Positions 48,543 to 56,935 of a stretch of DNA of 64,000 nucleotides are shown one piece after another. Every line of letters begins with the position of its first letter. Positions within the stretch are counted from its first letter, which is position 1. The position numbers and the translations under genes were made by a program. This DNA comes from Deltaproteobacteria bacterium HGW-Deltaproteobacteria-8. GTDB taxonomy: Bacteria; Desulfobacterota; Desulfovibrionia; Desulfovibrionales; Desulfovibrionaceae. The notes under the pieces are model-generated. The model worked only from the letters and a program-made list of their open reading frames with translations. It made no database searches and was not told the origin of the DNA. The DNA lies in NCBI GenBank assembly GCA_002840405.1, contig PHAR01000006.1, forward strand, positions 152,471 to 216,470, written 5' to 3'.

Positions 48543-49433
48543 ATGCCTGGAAAGACCCTTGGTGCGCTGGTTCTGGCTGTGTGGCTGCTGCTGGCTGGCG
48601 CGGCCCAGGCCGCGAGCGCAGTGGTGGAGACCCGGGACCTCCTTGTGAGCGATGCCACCGGCAATGTCTCGGAGGCGCGGCTTGCAGATCTGGCCGGGCA
48701 GGCCCAGGCGATGCTGGAGCGGGTGCTGACCTTCTGGTCCGCTGATTCCGGCGTGGGACGTTTTGGCAAGATACGGGTCATTTTCGATGTGCCGCGCAGG
48801 GGCAACTATTCCTGTGTCTTCTACTGGGCTGGCCGGGGGCCGGAGCGTGTGCGCAACGTCCGGGTCTTTGGTTTCGAGGGGCCGGTGCAGATGCTGGCCC
48901 ACAAGCTCACCAGCGCGGTTTTCCCGCAGCAGGACAAGCTGATCCGCAACATGATGGGCATTCTTACCGAGGAGCAGCTCGGCAATCCGCTGACCTTCCC
49001 CCGCTGCGGCTTTGGCAGCGACGACTGGGTGCTGGCGCTGCTCAAGGCCAGGGCCTATATCCCCCTCGATGAGCTGGGGCCAGACCATGAATCCTGGGGC
49101 ATGAAGGACGCCGGGGGTGGCAGGCTCATGGTTCTGGACAGGCCCAAGCAGCATAGATCGTACGCCGAGGCCGGGTCCTTCGGCGGGTATCTGTTTCAGA
49201 CCTATGGCCCAGGCAAGATCCTGCGGCTCCAGCGGCTGTCACATGAAATCAAGCGGCCCTGGCAGGACGTGTTCGGGCTCGGCTTGGAGGAGCTTGAGGC
49301 CAATTGGCTGTCGACCCTGAAGGCCCAAGCACAGGCGCGGGAAGCGGAGATTTCGGTGGTGTCGAGGTTCCTGGACGCGGACCCGGTCACGGCCTGCACG
49401 CAGGCGCAACGGCTGGCATCCGGCAAGCGCTGA
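48543..49433 (+). CDS. Exported protein of unknown function, 296 residues
   Basis: The signal peptide (MPGKTLGALVLAVWLLLAGAAQA) is clear, so the protein is periplasmic. The body has an FGKIRVIFDVPRRGNYSCVFYW strand region, then MLAHKLTSAVFP and GGYLFQTYGPGKILRLQRL, and ends in a helical KAQAQAREAEIS stretch. The order of a hydrophobic strand, then a helix that could carry a zinc site, recalls peptidase-MA-like proteins, but no HExxH is present. A strong GGAGGGGAGG ribosome site decides the ATG at 48543 over the GTG at 48540. Confidence 0.75.
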   Translation: MPGKTLGALVLAVWLLLAGAAQAASAVVETRDLLVSDATGNVSEARLADLAGQAQAMLERVLTFWSADSGVGRFGKIRVIFDVPRRGNYSCVFYWAGRGPERVRNVRVFGFEGPVQMLAHKLTSAVFPQQDKLIRNMMGILTEEQLGNPLTFPRCGFGSDDWVLALLKARAYIPLDELGPDHESWGMKDAGGGRLMVLDRPKQHRSYAEAGSFGGYLFQTYGPGKILRLQRLSHEIKRPWQDVFGLGLEELEANWLSTLKAQAQAREAEISVVSRFLDADPVTACTQAQRLASGKR

Positions 49434-49458
49434 AAACGCCAGCCTCCGCGCGATGGCC

Positions 49459-50214
49459 CTATTGCCCAGCCTGCGGCTTCGCGGCCACGAGCATGTCCTG
49501 GCCGTTCTCGCAGTCAGGCCTGCCGCACCAGCGCCCAGGCACGAGCTTCGTCGCCGTGATGCCCTCGCGCTCAAGCATGGCCCGCACCAGCGACTCCTCA
49601 TAGGCCACGGCGTCCTCTTTCGAGTCCGGATCGGCCACCCAGAACCCGCCGTAGCGCTTGGTGAAGTCCGGGTTGCCCGGACCCTTGGCGAGCAGCTCGC
49701 GCACCGCGTCGTTCATGAAATAGTAGGTGGCGAACATGCGCCCGCCAGGGGCCAGCACGCGCGCGATCTCGGCCAGGTACCCGGCCATGTCCGCAGGCAG
49801 CATGTGCGTGAACACAGAGACCAGGATGACCATGTCAAAGGAGGCGTCGGGGTAGGGGAAGCGGAAGGCTTCCGCGCTGACGCTGGCGGCCGGGTTGTAC
49901 ACCCCGCTGAACACGTCGATGGTGCGGAACTCGAAGTTGGGCAGGCGCGGGCTTAAGTTCTGCTGGCACCATTTTACGCCCAGCGGGAAGGTGTCGAAGC
50001 CGCTGTAGCGGGCCTCGGGACTCAGGTACTCGGCCAGGCCCCAGGCCGCGCGTCCGGCGCCGCAGCCCACGTCGAGCACCCGCTCATGCGGCTTCAAGTC
50101 GGCGTGGCGGATGAAGAAATCCAGCAGCATGCGCGCGCTCTGGGCGTAGTCGCCCCCGCCGAAGCAGATGCTCAGGTCCGGGTGCGGGATGGGCAGGGCG
50201 GTTGGCGCGGGCAT
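49459..50214 (-). CDS. SAM-dependent class I methyltransferase
   Basis: 251 residues. Motif I ERVLDVGCGAGRAAWGLAEYL binds S-adenosylmethionine, followed by YSGFDTFPLGVKWC (motif post-I), the YPDASFDMVILVSVFTHM motif II/III pair and ARVLAPGGRMFATYYF. The C-terminal part (PGRWCGRPDCENGQDMLVA) is variable and would form the substrate site, which is unknown. AGGAG lies seven bases before the ATG at 50214. It is convergent with the exported protein gene. Confidence 0.88.
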   Translation of the reverse strand: MPAPTALPIPHPDLSICFGGGDYAQSARMLLDFFIRHADLKPHERVLDVGCGAGRAAWGLAEYLSPEARYSGFDTFPLGVKWCQQNLSPRLPNFEFRTIDVFSGVYNPAASVSAEAFRFPYPDASFDMVILVSVFTHMLPADMAGYLAEIARVLAPGGRMFATYYFMNDAVRELLAKGPGNPDFTKRYGGFWVADPDSKEDAVAYEESLVRAMLEREGITATKLVPGRWCGRPDCENGQDMLVAAKPQAGQ

Positions 50215-50544
50215 GGGCGGCTCCTGAGGGGCGGTTTGGGCGGGCGGAAATTTTGACGCACGCCGGGGAGGTAGCAAGGATTGGGCCAGGGACCAGGAGG
50301 GAGGAGGGCCTCACCTCGTCCGTTCTCTCAAAGACGCCGGAGTGGTGACCGAGCATTCCGGGTTGTCGCTTTGGTTCCTCCTCGGCTTGCCTTGAGTGCA
50401 GGTTGTCCGTCATGCGTTCTGTTACAGCTGCTGCGCTTCCGCGCGCAGAGTGCTTGACGCCAGGGCCGTGCTCTTGGATGATGCCAGCAACACCCTGGAT
50501 GCTTGACAGCTTCCTTTGTCGCTGCATCAGTATTGTGAGGTTTT

Positions 50545-51786
50545 GTGGGGTCCTTGTCGTTTACGCTCCAACTCGGCACGCTCATGCCGGTGCTCCTTGG
50601 CGTCACCCTGGTCCGGGTACTTGCCATGTGGCACTATGCGTCGCAGCGGCGCGTGTACCCCGGCTTCCGGCCCCTCATGCTTGCTGCGGTGCTGGTGTTC
50701 GCCGGCATGGCCGTGCTTATGCTGCGCGCCAGGTTTGGCGATACAGTGCCCCTGGTGATCTTGACCAATTTTATTTTGCTGGGGCCTGATGTCCTGGTGT
50801 ACTACGGCCTGGGCGAATATGGCCGGATGCCGCACCTGCGCGCGCGCACGTTGCAGAACGCCCTCTTTGTCGTGTTTGTGTGCCTGGTGCAGGCTGCGGA
50901 TGCGCTGCTCGACCCGAGCATGGTGCGCCGGGTGGTCATCTTTTCCGTTGCCGCGCTGCTGTTGACCGCGCGCATTGGTCTGGAGCTGCCCTGGCGCAGC
51001 CGCCGCCGCCTGCCCGGCATGCGAATCCTGTGCTTCAGCTATCTCATTACCGCCGGTCTGCAGGTTCTGCGCGGCTTCAACGCCCTGGCCGTTCCCGGCT
51101 TCACCATGCTGACCATGGGGCATGGGGATGTCCTCGGGGTCTATTCTGTTTTCTACCGCATCCTGCAATCCGCGTTGGAACTCTATGTGGTGTTCGCCAT
51201 GAACTCGGCCATGCTGGAAGACGACCTGCAGGTGGCGACATCGCAGATTGAGCGCCTGGCCCAAACGGACGCCCTGACCGGGACGTTCAACCGGCGCGGC
51301 ATGGAGCTGCTGGGGGTGGAGGCGCTGCACCGGTCCTTTGCGCAAAACATGCCCGCTGCTGTGCTCATGCTCGATCTGGACCACTTCAAACAGGTGAACG
51401 ACAGCCTGGGACACGCGGCGGGCGACGAGCTCCTGCGGTCCGTTGCGGCGCTGTGCGCGGTATCGCTCCGCAAGGAGGACGTGCTGGCGCGGTATGGCGG
51501 TGAGGAGTTCGTCGTCATCGCCCCGCAGACGAAACTGCACGAGGCCGGGCTTTTGGCCCAGCGCATGCGTTTGGCCGTTGAGGGAGCGCGTTTCGAGGTC
51601 CTGGGCGGGGCAAGGATGACGGTGAGCATCGGTGTGGCCGGAGCGCGGGAGGGCAGCCTGGAAGCGCTGGTCAAAAGCGCGGACACGGCCCTGTATCAGG
51701 CCAAGGTGTCCGGTCGCAATAAGGTCGTGGTCGCCGTGGGAGCAGGCAAGGACGCGGAGCGCTTGGCCCCGGCGGCTGATGTGTAG
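50545..51786 (+). CDS. Membrane-bound GGDEF diguanylate cyclase
   Basis: 413 residues. The first 215 residues hold about six hydrophobic segments forming an integral sensor module without a recognised name. The GGDEF domain begins at AQTDALTGTFNRRG, with LDLDHFKQVNDSLGH and the active site RYGGEEFVVIA, and ends at TALYQAKVSGRNKVV. It should synthesise cyclic di-GMP at the inner membrane. No obvious RxxD inhibitory site upstream of GGEEF is seen. It starts at GTG with GAGG five bases before. The cassette of AT-rich genes begins shortly downstream. Confidence 0.88.
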   Translation: MGSLSFTLQLGTLMPVLLGVTLVRVLAMWHYASQRRVYPGFRPLMLAAVLVFAGMAVLMLRARFGDTVPLVILTNFILLGPDVLVYYGLGEYGRMPHLRARTLQNALFVVFVCLVQAADALLDPSMVRRVVIFSVAALLLTARIGLELPWRSRRRLPGMRILCFSYLITAGLQVLRGFNALAVPGFTMLTMGHGDVLGVYSVFYRILQSALELYVVFAMNSAMLEDDLQVATSQIERLAQTDALTGTFNRRGMELLGVEALHRSFAQNMPAAVLMLDLDHFKQVNDSLGHAAGDELLRSVAALCAVSLRKEDVLARYGGEEFVVIAPQTKLHEAGLLAQRMRLAVEGARFEVLGGARMTVSIGVAGAREGSLEALVKSADTALYQAKVSGRNKVVVAVGAGKDAERLAPAADV

Positions 51787-51950
51787 GGGCTGCGGCGTAA
51801 AGGGCGGTTCGTAAAGGCAGGGCCACAGCCTTTCAGGAGTCGGCCCTGCCCTTCAAGGACGATGTGCTCGCTTGGGCCATCACGGCAGAGGGGTTCCGGC
51901 TGGTCATCGAGGTGGAGCGGGTGGTGCTGGTGGGGGAGCAGTCGCTAAGG

Positions 51951-51997
51951 CATGGAATATATTCTATGCTTGGCCGGGGAGCTGCTATAGTATATAC
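51951..51997 (+). promoter_or_regulatory. Operator-like palindromes and AT-rich promoter ahead of the tcmP cassette
   Basis: CATgGAATATATTCtATG (51951-51968) is an 18-base palindrome with one mismatched pair. GTATATAC (51990-51997) is a perfect 8-base palindrome that overlaps TATAGT (51986), a likely -10. tcmP starts 63 bases further. Autoregulation by a palindrome-binding protein is inference. Confidence 0.45.
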
Positions 51998-52060
51998 GTT
52001 TGCCGACACACAGCCTTGTTTTCAAATGTTGTGCTGTAAACTACCCGCACGGAGTGAGCT

Positions 52061-53173
52061 ATGGCAAAGCACGATTTTCACGAGAAGGCGTTTGATGAGG
52101 GAACGATTCTTAAGTTGGAAATCTTGTCGAGATATCTGGAAGAATGGCTGCCTGTATTTACGCACACTCCGAATATGGCAAGGATAAATATCTTTGATTT
52201 TCAGTGTGGTCCGGGGCAGGACATTCAGGGGGTAAAGGGCAGCCCGCTCAGGATCACGGATGTCATCGCTGCGGCCAGACCTTCAACCAAAATGGCGTCA
52301 CCAAGAATTGTCGTACACTTCAATGATATAGAAATAGCTAAAATTGACCAACTGCGGGGATTGCTTCAGGGTTGCGAGACCGGTTGCGAGTATGATTTTT
52401 CATCGCTCGAATTTGAAGACTGTTTTAATAAGTGCCTTCCAGGAATGCATAAGCCTGGAACAGCAAATTTTCTATTTATCGACCCGACAGGCTTGATCAA
52501 AATGGACAGCATTGTATCACAACTTTCAAAACTGAAGTTGACGGATTTTTTGCTTTTTGTCCCGGTCCAATATGTTCGTCGTTTCGCAGGGAAGGCTGAA
52601 TTTCAGCGGTACATGCCTGGAATGAAATGCAACGGAAATTTCGAGGACACTCCCAGCGAAGTTTGCGCGTATATTCAAGAGAAGCTCAATGCTAGCGGTT
52701 CAAGTTATTTTTTGGCACATTTTTCAATTCGTAAAGCGAATTCTGCGAATGTCCATAGTCTCGTTTTTGGTTCCAGGAGCCCAAAAGGTCTGGAGAAGTT
52801 TCTAAGGGTCGTCTGGAACATGTCTCCGAATGGTGAAACGAATTTCGAATTGTCTGGTGATCTTCTGTTTAAGACGAAGCAGCTAAAGCTGCCCGGGATT
52901 AAAGAGATTTCCTCTAAGCAGCAGTTGTTTCAAGAAGAATTGGAAGCAAAGGTTCTTTCCGGCGAGTTAGGGACCGCACGTGCTGTGGCCTTGTTCAGCT
53001 TAAGGCGCGCGTTCTTGCCTACTAGGCATGCGAAGCCTGTTCTGTCAGATCTGAAGAAGAGGGGGCTATTACAGAATGTGCCGCCGTTAGGATATGACAA
53101 GGTATTTGGCGGAGAGGAAATCCCTTTGGTCAGATCAGCTAGCACTGGAGATAATTGTGGCCGCGCAAAGTAA
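52061..53173 (+). CDS. Three-Cys-motif partner protein TcmP-like
   Basis: 370 residues, AT rich. The N-terminal part [29 protein letters not shown] and the [16 protein letters not shown] glycine loop, then [12 protein letters not shown], match my recollection of the TcmP family (three-Cys-motif partner), which sits beside Gp37/Gp68-like proteins. The glycine loop and following acid recall a Rossmann methyltransferase site, but catalytic activity is unproven. Residues 270-370 are helical with a wing-like end. GGAGTGAGCT precedes the ATG. The next gene overlaps its end by 17 bases, so the pair is one transcript. The low GC contrasts with fliI and the GGDEF gene on either side. Confidence 0.75.
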   Translation: MAKHDFHEKAFDEGTILKLEILSRYLEEWLPVFTHTPNMARINIFDFQCGPGQDIQGVKGSPLRITDVIAAARPSTKMASPRIVVHFNDIEIAKIDQLRGLLQGCETGCEYDFSSLEFEDCFNKCLPGMHKPGTANFLFIDPTGLIKMDSIVSQLSKLKLTDFLLFVPVQYVRRFAGKAEFQRYMPGMKCNGNFEDTPSEVCAYIQEKLNASGSSYFLAHFSIRKANSANVHSLVFGSRSPKGLEKFLRVVWNMSPNGETNFELSGDLLFKTKQLKLPGIKEISSKQQLFQEELEAKVLSGELGTARAVALFSLRRAFLPTRHAKPVLSDLKKRGLLQNVPPLGYDKVFGGEEIPLVRSASTGDNCGRAK

Positions 53174-53879
53174 GATTGAGTGGACAGAAGCAAGCTGGAA
53201 CCCATTAACGGGCTGTACGAAGATCAGTCCAGGGTGCAAGAATTGCTATGCGGAACGCATGGCAAAGCGCCTCCGCGCCATGGGTAATCTAAACTACGCA
53301 AATGGATTTGAATTGACATTTCATGAACATGTGATCGGGTTGCCACTGACATGGAAAAAACCTCAAATTGTGTTCGTCAATTCCATGAGTGATCTCTTTC
53401 ATGAAGACGTTCCGCTGGAATTTATTCAGAAGGTTTTTTCCGTCATGGCTGTTGCAAAGCAACATACATTTCAAGTGTTGACAAAGCGTTCAACGCGCCT
53501 CGCAGAACTGAGCCCGGCCCTCAACTGGCCCTCGAATGTGTGGATGGGGGTGAGCGTTGAGAACGAAGATTATGCCTACCGGATTGAGAACCTTTCGAGA
53601 ACACCGGCTAGGGTAAAGTTCGTTTCAATGGAGCCCCTAATTGGGCCTGCGGACAATGCCGACTTTTCGCTGATTGACTGGGTAATCGTGGGGGGTGAGT
53701 CTGGACCAGGGGCGCGCCCAATGCATGAGGAATGGGTGACTAGTCTCCGCGATAAATGCACAGACCTGAATGTGCCTTTCTTTTTTAAGCAATGGGGCGG
53801 AGTCAATAAGAAAAAGGCAGGGCGAGTGCTGGAGGGGCGACTCTGGAATCAGTTCCCACGGTTGTCTGCCAGCTTGTAA
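53157..53879 (+). CDS. Phage Gp37/Gp68-like DUF5131 protein with a three-cysteine motif
   Basis: 240 residues. It opens with [20 protein letters not shown], and the cysteine set is C-x6-C-x2-C ([18 protein letters not shown]), the three-Cys motif for which TcmP is named, probably an Fe-S or radical-SAM-like site. Other conserved blocks are [65 protein letters not shown] and PFFFKQWGG. The GTG start at 53157 has GGAG six bases upstream and overlaps tcmP. The function is not known to me; similar genes occur in phages and islands. It is the most promising unexplained pair in the window. Confidence 0.82.
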   Translation: MAAQSKIEWTEASWNPLTGCTKISPGCKNCYAERMAKRLRAMGNLNYANGFELTFHEHVIGLPLTWKKPQIVFVNSMSDLFHEDVPLEFIQKVFSVMAVAKQHTFQVLTKRSTRLAELSPALNWPSNVWMGVSVENEDYAYRIENLSRTPARVKFVSMEPLIGPADNADFSLIDWVIVGGESGPGARPMHEEWVTSLRDKCTDLNVPFFFKQWGGVNKKKAGRVLEGRLWNQFPRLSASL

Positions 53880-53905
53880 TAGCAGAATTCAGTATCTCGA
53901 GAAGC

Positions 53906-55135
53906 TTACCCCACCCCCGCCAGCACCTTGAGCTTGGCGAAGCAGGAGTCCAGGGACTCGTTGTCGGCCACGAGCTGCTGCAAGAAGCCGTTGATGGGCG
54001 CGACCATGTCGATGGCGCGGTCCACCTCGGCGCTGGCGCCGCGCTGGTACGCCCCAATGTTCACCATGTCCTCCACGCGCAAGACGTCGATGGCCGGGAA
54101 GTGCGACTGGTCCGCCAGATCGCGCGTGAGCACGATGTGCCCGTCGATGATGGAGCGCACCGCGTCGGCGATGGGCTCGGTGAAGTCGTCGCCGTCGACG
54201 AGCACGGTGTAAATTCCGGTGATGGAGCCCAGGGCGCTCTTGCCCGTGCGTTCGAGCAGCTGCGGCAAAAGCGCGAACACGCTCGGGGTGTAGCCGCCGC
54301 GCGTGGGCGGTTCGCCCGCTGCCAGGCCGACTTCGCGTCCGGCCATGGCGAAGCGCGTCACCGAGTCCATCATCAAGAGCACGTCCAGGCCCTGGTCGCG
54401 GTAGTACTCGGCCACGGCCGTGGCGGCAAAGGCCGCGCGCATGCGGATGAGCGGGCTCTTGTCGCTGGTCTCCACGATGACCACGCTGCGCGCCATGCCT
54501 TCCGGCCCCAGGTCGCGCTCGATGAACTCGACAACTTCGCGGCCGCGTTCGCCCACCAGGCCGATGACGTTGATGTCAGCCTTGGTGTAGCGGGCCATCA
54601 TGCCCATGAGCGTGCTTTTCCCAACGCCCGAACCGGCCATGATGCCCACGCGCTGGCCTTTTGCCAGGGTGAGCAGTCCGTTGATGGCGCGCACGCCGAC
54701 ATCGAGCGGCTGGTCGATGCGCGGGCGCTCCATGGGGTTGGGCGGGGTGCGGTACAAGGGCGCGTAAGATTCTGCGGCGATCATGCCCTTGCCGTCGATG
54801 GGCTCGCCAAAGGCGTCCAGCGTGCGGCCGAGCAGGCCGGGCCCCACGGGGATGTGCGGGGGCGCGGAGGAGTTGCGGATCAGGCTGCCCGGGCGGATGC
54901 CGCGCATGTCGCCGTAGGGCATGAACAGGCAGGAGCCTTCGCGGAAGCCCACGACCTCGGCCGGGATGGGGGTGGAGTCGCGGTCCTCGGGCAAGAGGTG
55001 GCAGACCGAGCCGAGCGGGGGCTTGATGCCCTGGCCCTCGGCGATGAGGCCCACGACCTTGGTGATCTTGCCGAAGGTCTGGCAGAGGTCGAGCCCCTGG
55101 CAGGCGGCGTCTACGGCATTGGGATCAAGGGGCAC
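53906..55135 (-). CDS. fliI: Flagellum-specific ATP synthase FliI
   Basis: 409 residues, somewhat short of the usual 440 at the N-terminus. The F1-like ATPase core has Walker A GIMAGSGVGKSTLMGMMARY, VALIGERGREV-like IGLVGERGREVVEF, the Walker B LLMMDSVTRFA and the AGEPPTRGGYTPSVF loop. It energises and organises export of flagellar subunits with FliH. It starts at GTG with GGAGGCGG upstream and overlaps the end of fliH by 11 bases. It is the last gene of the operon; no fliJ follows. Confidence 0.96.
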   Translation of the reverse strand: MPLDPNAVDAACQGLDLCQTFGKITKVVGLIAEGQGIKPPLGSVCHLLPEDRDSTPIPAEVVGFREGSCLFMPYGDMRGIRPGSLIRNSSAPPHIPVGPGLLGRTLDAFGEPIDGKGMIAAESYAPLYRTPPNPMERPRIDQPLDVGVRAINGLLTLAKGQRVGIMAGSGVGKSTLMGMMARYTKADINVIGLVGERGREVVEFIERDLGPEGMARSVVIVETSDKSPLIRMRAAFAATAVAEYYRDQGLDVLLMMDSVTRFAMAGREVGLAAGEPPTRGGYTPSVFALLPQLLERTGKSALGSITGIYTVLVDGDDFTEPIADAVRSIIDGHIVLTRDLADQSHFPAIDVLRVEDMVNIGAYQRGASAEVDRAIDMVAPINGFLQQLVADNESLDSCFAKLKVLAGVG

Positions 55136-55949
55136 TTTGACCCGCCTCCCCGGTGTTCCCCGCCTCCCTGGCCTGGTCCAGGTCCTCGGGCAGCTCCAAC
55201 TGCTCCAGATAGGGCGAGAGAAGCGCCAGGCGGCTGTGGATGGCGTTGTCGGCCAGCAGGTCGCTGGTCTCCAGCACCACGCCGCCCTCGGTCAGGGAGG
55301 CGTCGCTGAGCAGGCGCCACTGGCCGTAGTCGGGACGGCTGGCCTGGATCTCCTCCATGAGAGCCTTGGCCAGTTCGTAATCCTGGGGCGCGACCTTGAG
55401 GGTGAACTCGCGGTGGGCGTCCAGCCGGGAGAGGGCCTCGTCCATGAGGCTTCCCAAAATCTCGGCGCGGCGCTGGTCCATCTCCACGCGCAGGGCCTTC
55501 TCGGTAAAACTCTTGGCCAGGGCGGCGAAGTCGCGCCGGCGCGACTGCCAGACCTCCAGCCCCAGTCCGGAGATGGCGTCCATCAGCGAGCTCATGGCCT
55601 GGGCCTGGGCGGCAAACTCGGCGTCGAGCCGGGCCTGGGCCTCGGTCTCGGCCTGCTGGCGGGCCTCGGCCACGGCGGCCTCGACCTCGCGGCGGCCTTC
55701 CTCGCGGATGGCCTCGGCCTCGCGGCTGGCCTTTTCCAGGGCCTGGGTGATGATGGTGCGGGCCATGTCCTGGGCCTTGTCGCGGCAGCGGCCGATGTAC
55801 TCGATTTCCGTGGCCTCGTCCCACATGGGGCGGTGGCGCTTGCCCTCCATCTCCTGAATGGTCAGGTAGTCCGGGCCGGGCGTGTCGCAGCCCATGATGA
55901 CCCGGCCGGTGTAGTGCTTGTCCTGGGCCGCGGGATTAGATGAATTCAT
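55125..55949 (-). CDS. fliH: FliH-like flagellar export ATPase regulator
   Basis: 274 residues. The middle is a long charged helix (ALEKASREAEAIREEGRREVEAAVAEARQQ) and the C-terminal part (LKVAPQDYELAKALMEE, ASLTEGGVVLETSDLLADN) matches FliH/YscL. FliH tethers FliI to the export gate and C-ring. The ATG at 55949 has GAGGTGG upstream and overlaps fliG by 14 bases; a GTG at 55958 is in the same frame. Position between fliG and fliI supports the name. Confidence 0.92.
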   Translation of the reverse strand: MNSSNPAAQDKHYTGRVIMGCDTPGPDYLTIQEMEGKRHRPMWDEATEIEYIGRCRDKAQDMARTIITQALEKASREAEAIREEGRREVEAAVAEARQQAETEAQARLDAEFAAQAQAMSSLMDAISGLGLEVWQSRRRDFAALAKSFTEKALRVEMDQRRAEILGSLMDEALSRLDAHREFTLKVAPQDYELAKALMEEIQASRPDYGQWRLLSDASLTEGGVVLETSDLLADNAIHSRLALLSPYLEQLELPEDLDQAREAGNTGEAGQSAP

Positions 55950-56934
55950 CTCCACCACCTCTGCTTATGGCGATGCGGCCTTCCGCTTCCAGACGGCGCA
56001 CGGTCTTGACGATGTTCTGCTGGGCGCCTTCCACTTCGGAGAGCTTCACCGGGCCCATGATCTCCAGGTCTTCGCGGATCATTCCGGCGGCGCGTTCGGA
56101 CAGGTTCTTCAGGAACTTGTCCTTCAGGTCGTCGGAAGCGCCCTTGAGGGCCTTGGTCAGCTCCTCGTTGCTGACGTCCTTCAACAGCTCGCGGATGCTG
56201 CGGTCGTCCAGCGCCTTGATGTCCTCGAACACGAACATGAGGTTTCTGATGTCGTCGGCCATCTGCTGGGACTCTTCCTCGATCTCGGAGAGCACTTCCT
56301 CTTCGGTGGCGCGGTCCACCGCGTTTAAGATCTCGGCCACGGAGTTGATGCCGCCGACCTTCTTGCCTTCCTTGCCGCCCATGGCGATGAGCTGGCTCTG
56401 GAGGACCTTGTCGACCTCGTGGAGCATCTCCTCGGCCACGGCCTCGAGCTTGGCCAGGCGCATGAGCACCTCTGCGCGCACGCCGGAGGGCAGGTTGCTT
56501 AAGAGCTCCGCCGCCTGGTCCGGGTGCAGGTGGCCCAGGATCAGGGCGAGGGTCTGGGGGTGTTCGTTTCTGAGAATCTGGGCCAGGATGCGCGGGCTGA
56601 CGTTGGAAAGCTCCTGGAACGGGGTCGGGCCGGAGCTGATCTCCAGCGTGTCCAGGATGTACTTGGCGGTCTCGCTGTCGAGAGCCTTGGAGAGCAGGCG
56701 CTTCACCTGTTCCGCACCGCCCATGAGCATCTCCGAGCCGTAGGTGATGGACTCGTTGAATTCCTTCAACACGTCCAGCACGTCCTCGCGGGACACGGAG
56801 TCGATGTCGAGCATGGCCTTGGACACCGAGGCGATCTCCTGGCGCTCCATGCGCTTGAAGGCCTCTGCGGTGAACTTTTCGCCCAAAGCCAGGCAGACGA
56901 TGGCGGTTTTCTGGGGACCGGTGAAGCTTGCCAC
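55936..56934 (-). CDS. fliG: Flagellar motor switch protein FliG
   Basis: 332 residues, full length. FliG forms the rotor ring that contacts MotA and sets rotation direction. N-terminal FTGPQKTAIVCLALGEKF and the middle EHPQTLALILGHLHPDQAAELL (EHPQ motif) are diagnostic; the C-terminal charge-bearing LMFVFEDIKALDDRSIRELL with its torque helix follows. It starts at GTG, one base after the fliF stop, with AGGAGG upstream (coupled translation). Confidence 0.97.
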   Translation of the reverse strand: MASFTGPQKTAIVCLALGEKFTAEAFKRMERQEIASVSKAMLDIDSVSREDVLDVLKEFNESITYGSEMLMGGAEQVKRLLSKALDSETAKYILDTLEISSGPTPFQELSNVSPRILAQILRNEHPQTLALILGHLHPDQAAELLSNLPSGVRAEVLMRLAKLEAVAEEMLHEVDKVLQSQLIAMGGKEGKKVGGINSVAEILNAVDRATEEEVLSEIEEESQQMADDIRNLMFVFEDIKALDDRSIRELLKDVSNEELTKALKGASDDLKDKFLKNLSERAAGMIREDLEIMGPVKLSEVEGAQQNIVKTVRRLEAEGRIAISRGGGDEFI

Positions 56935-56935
56935 G

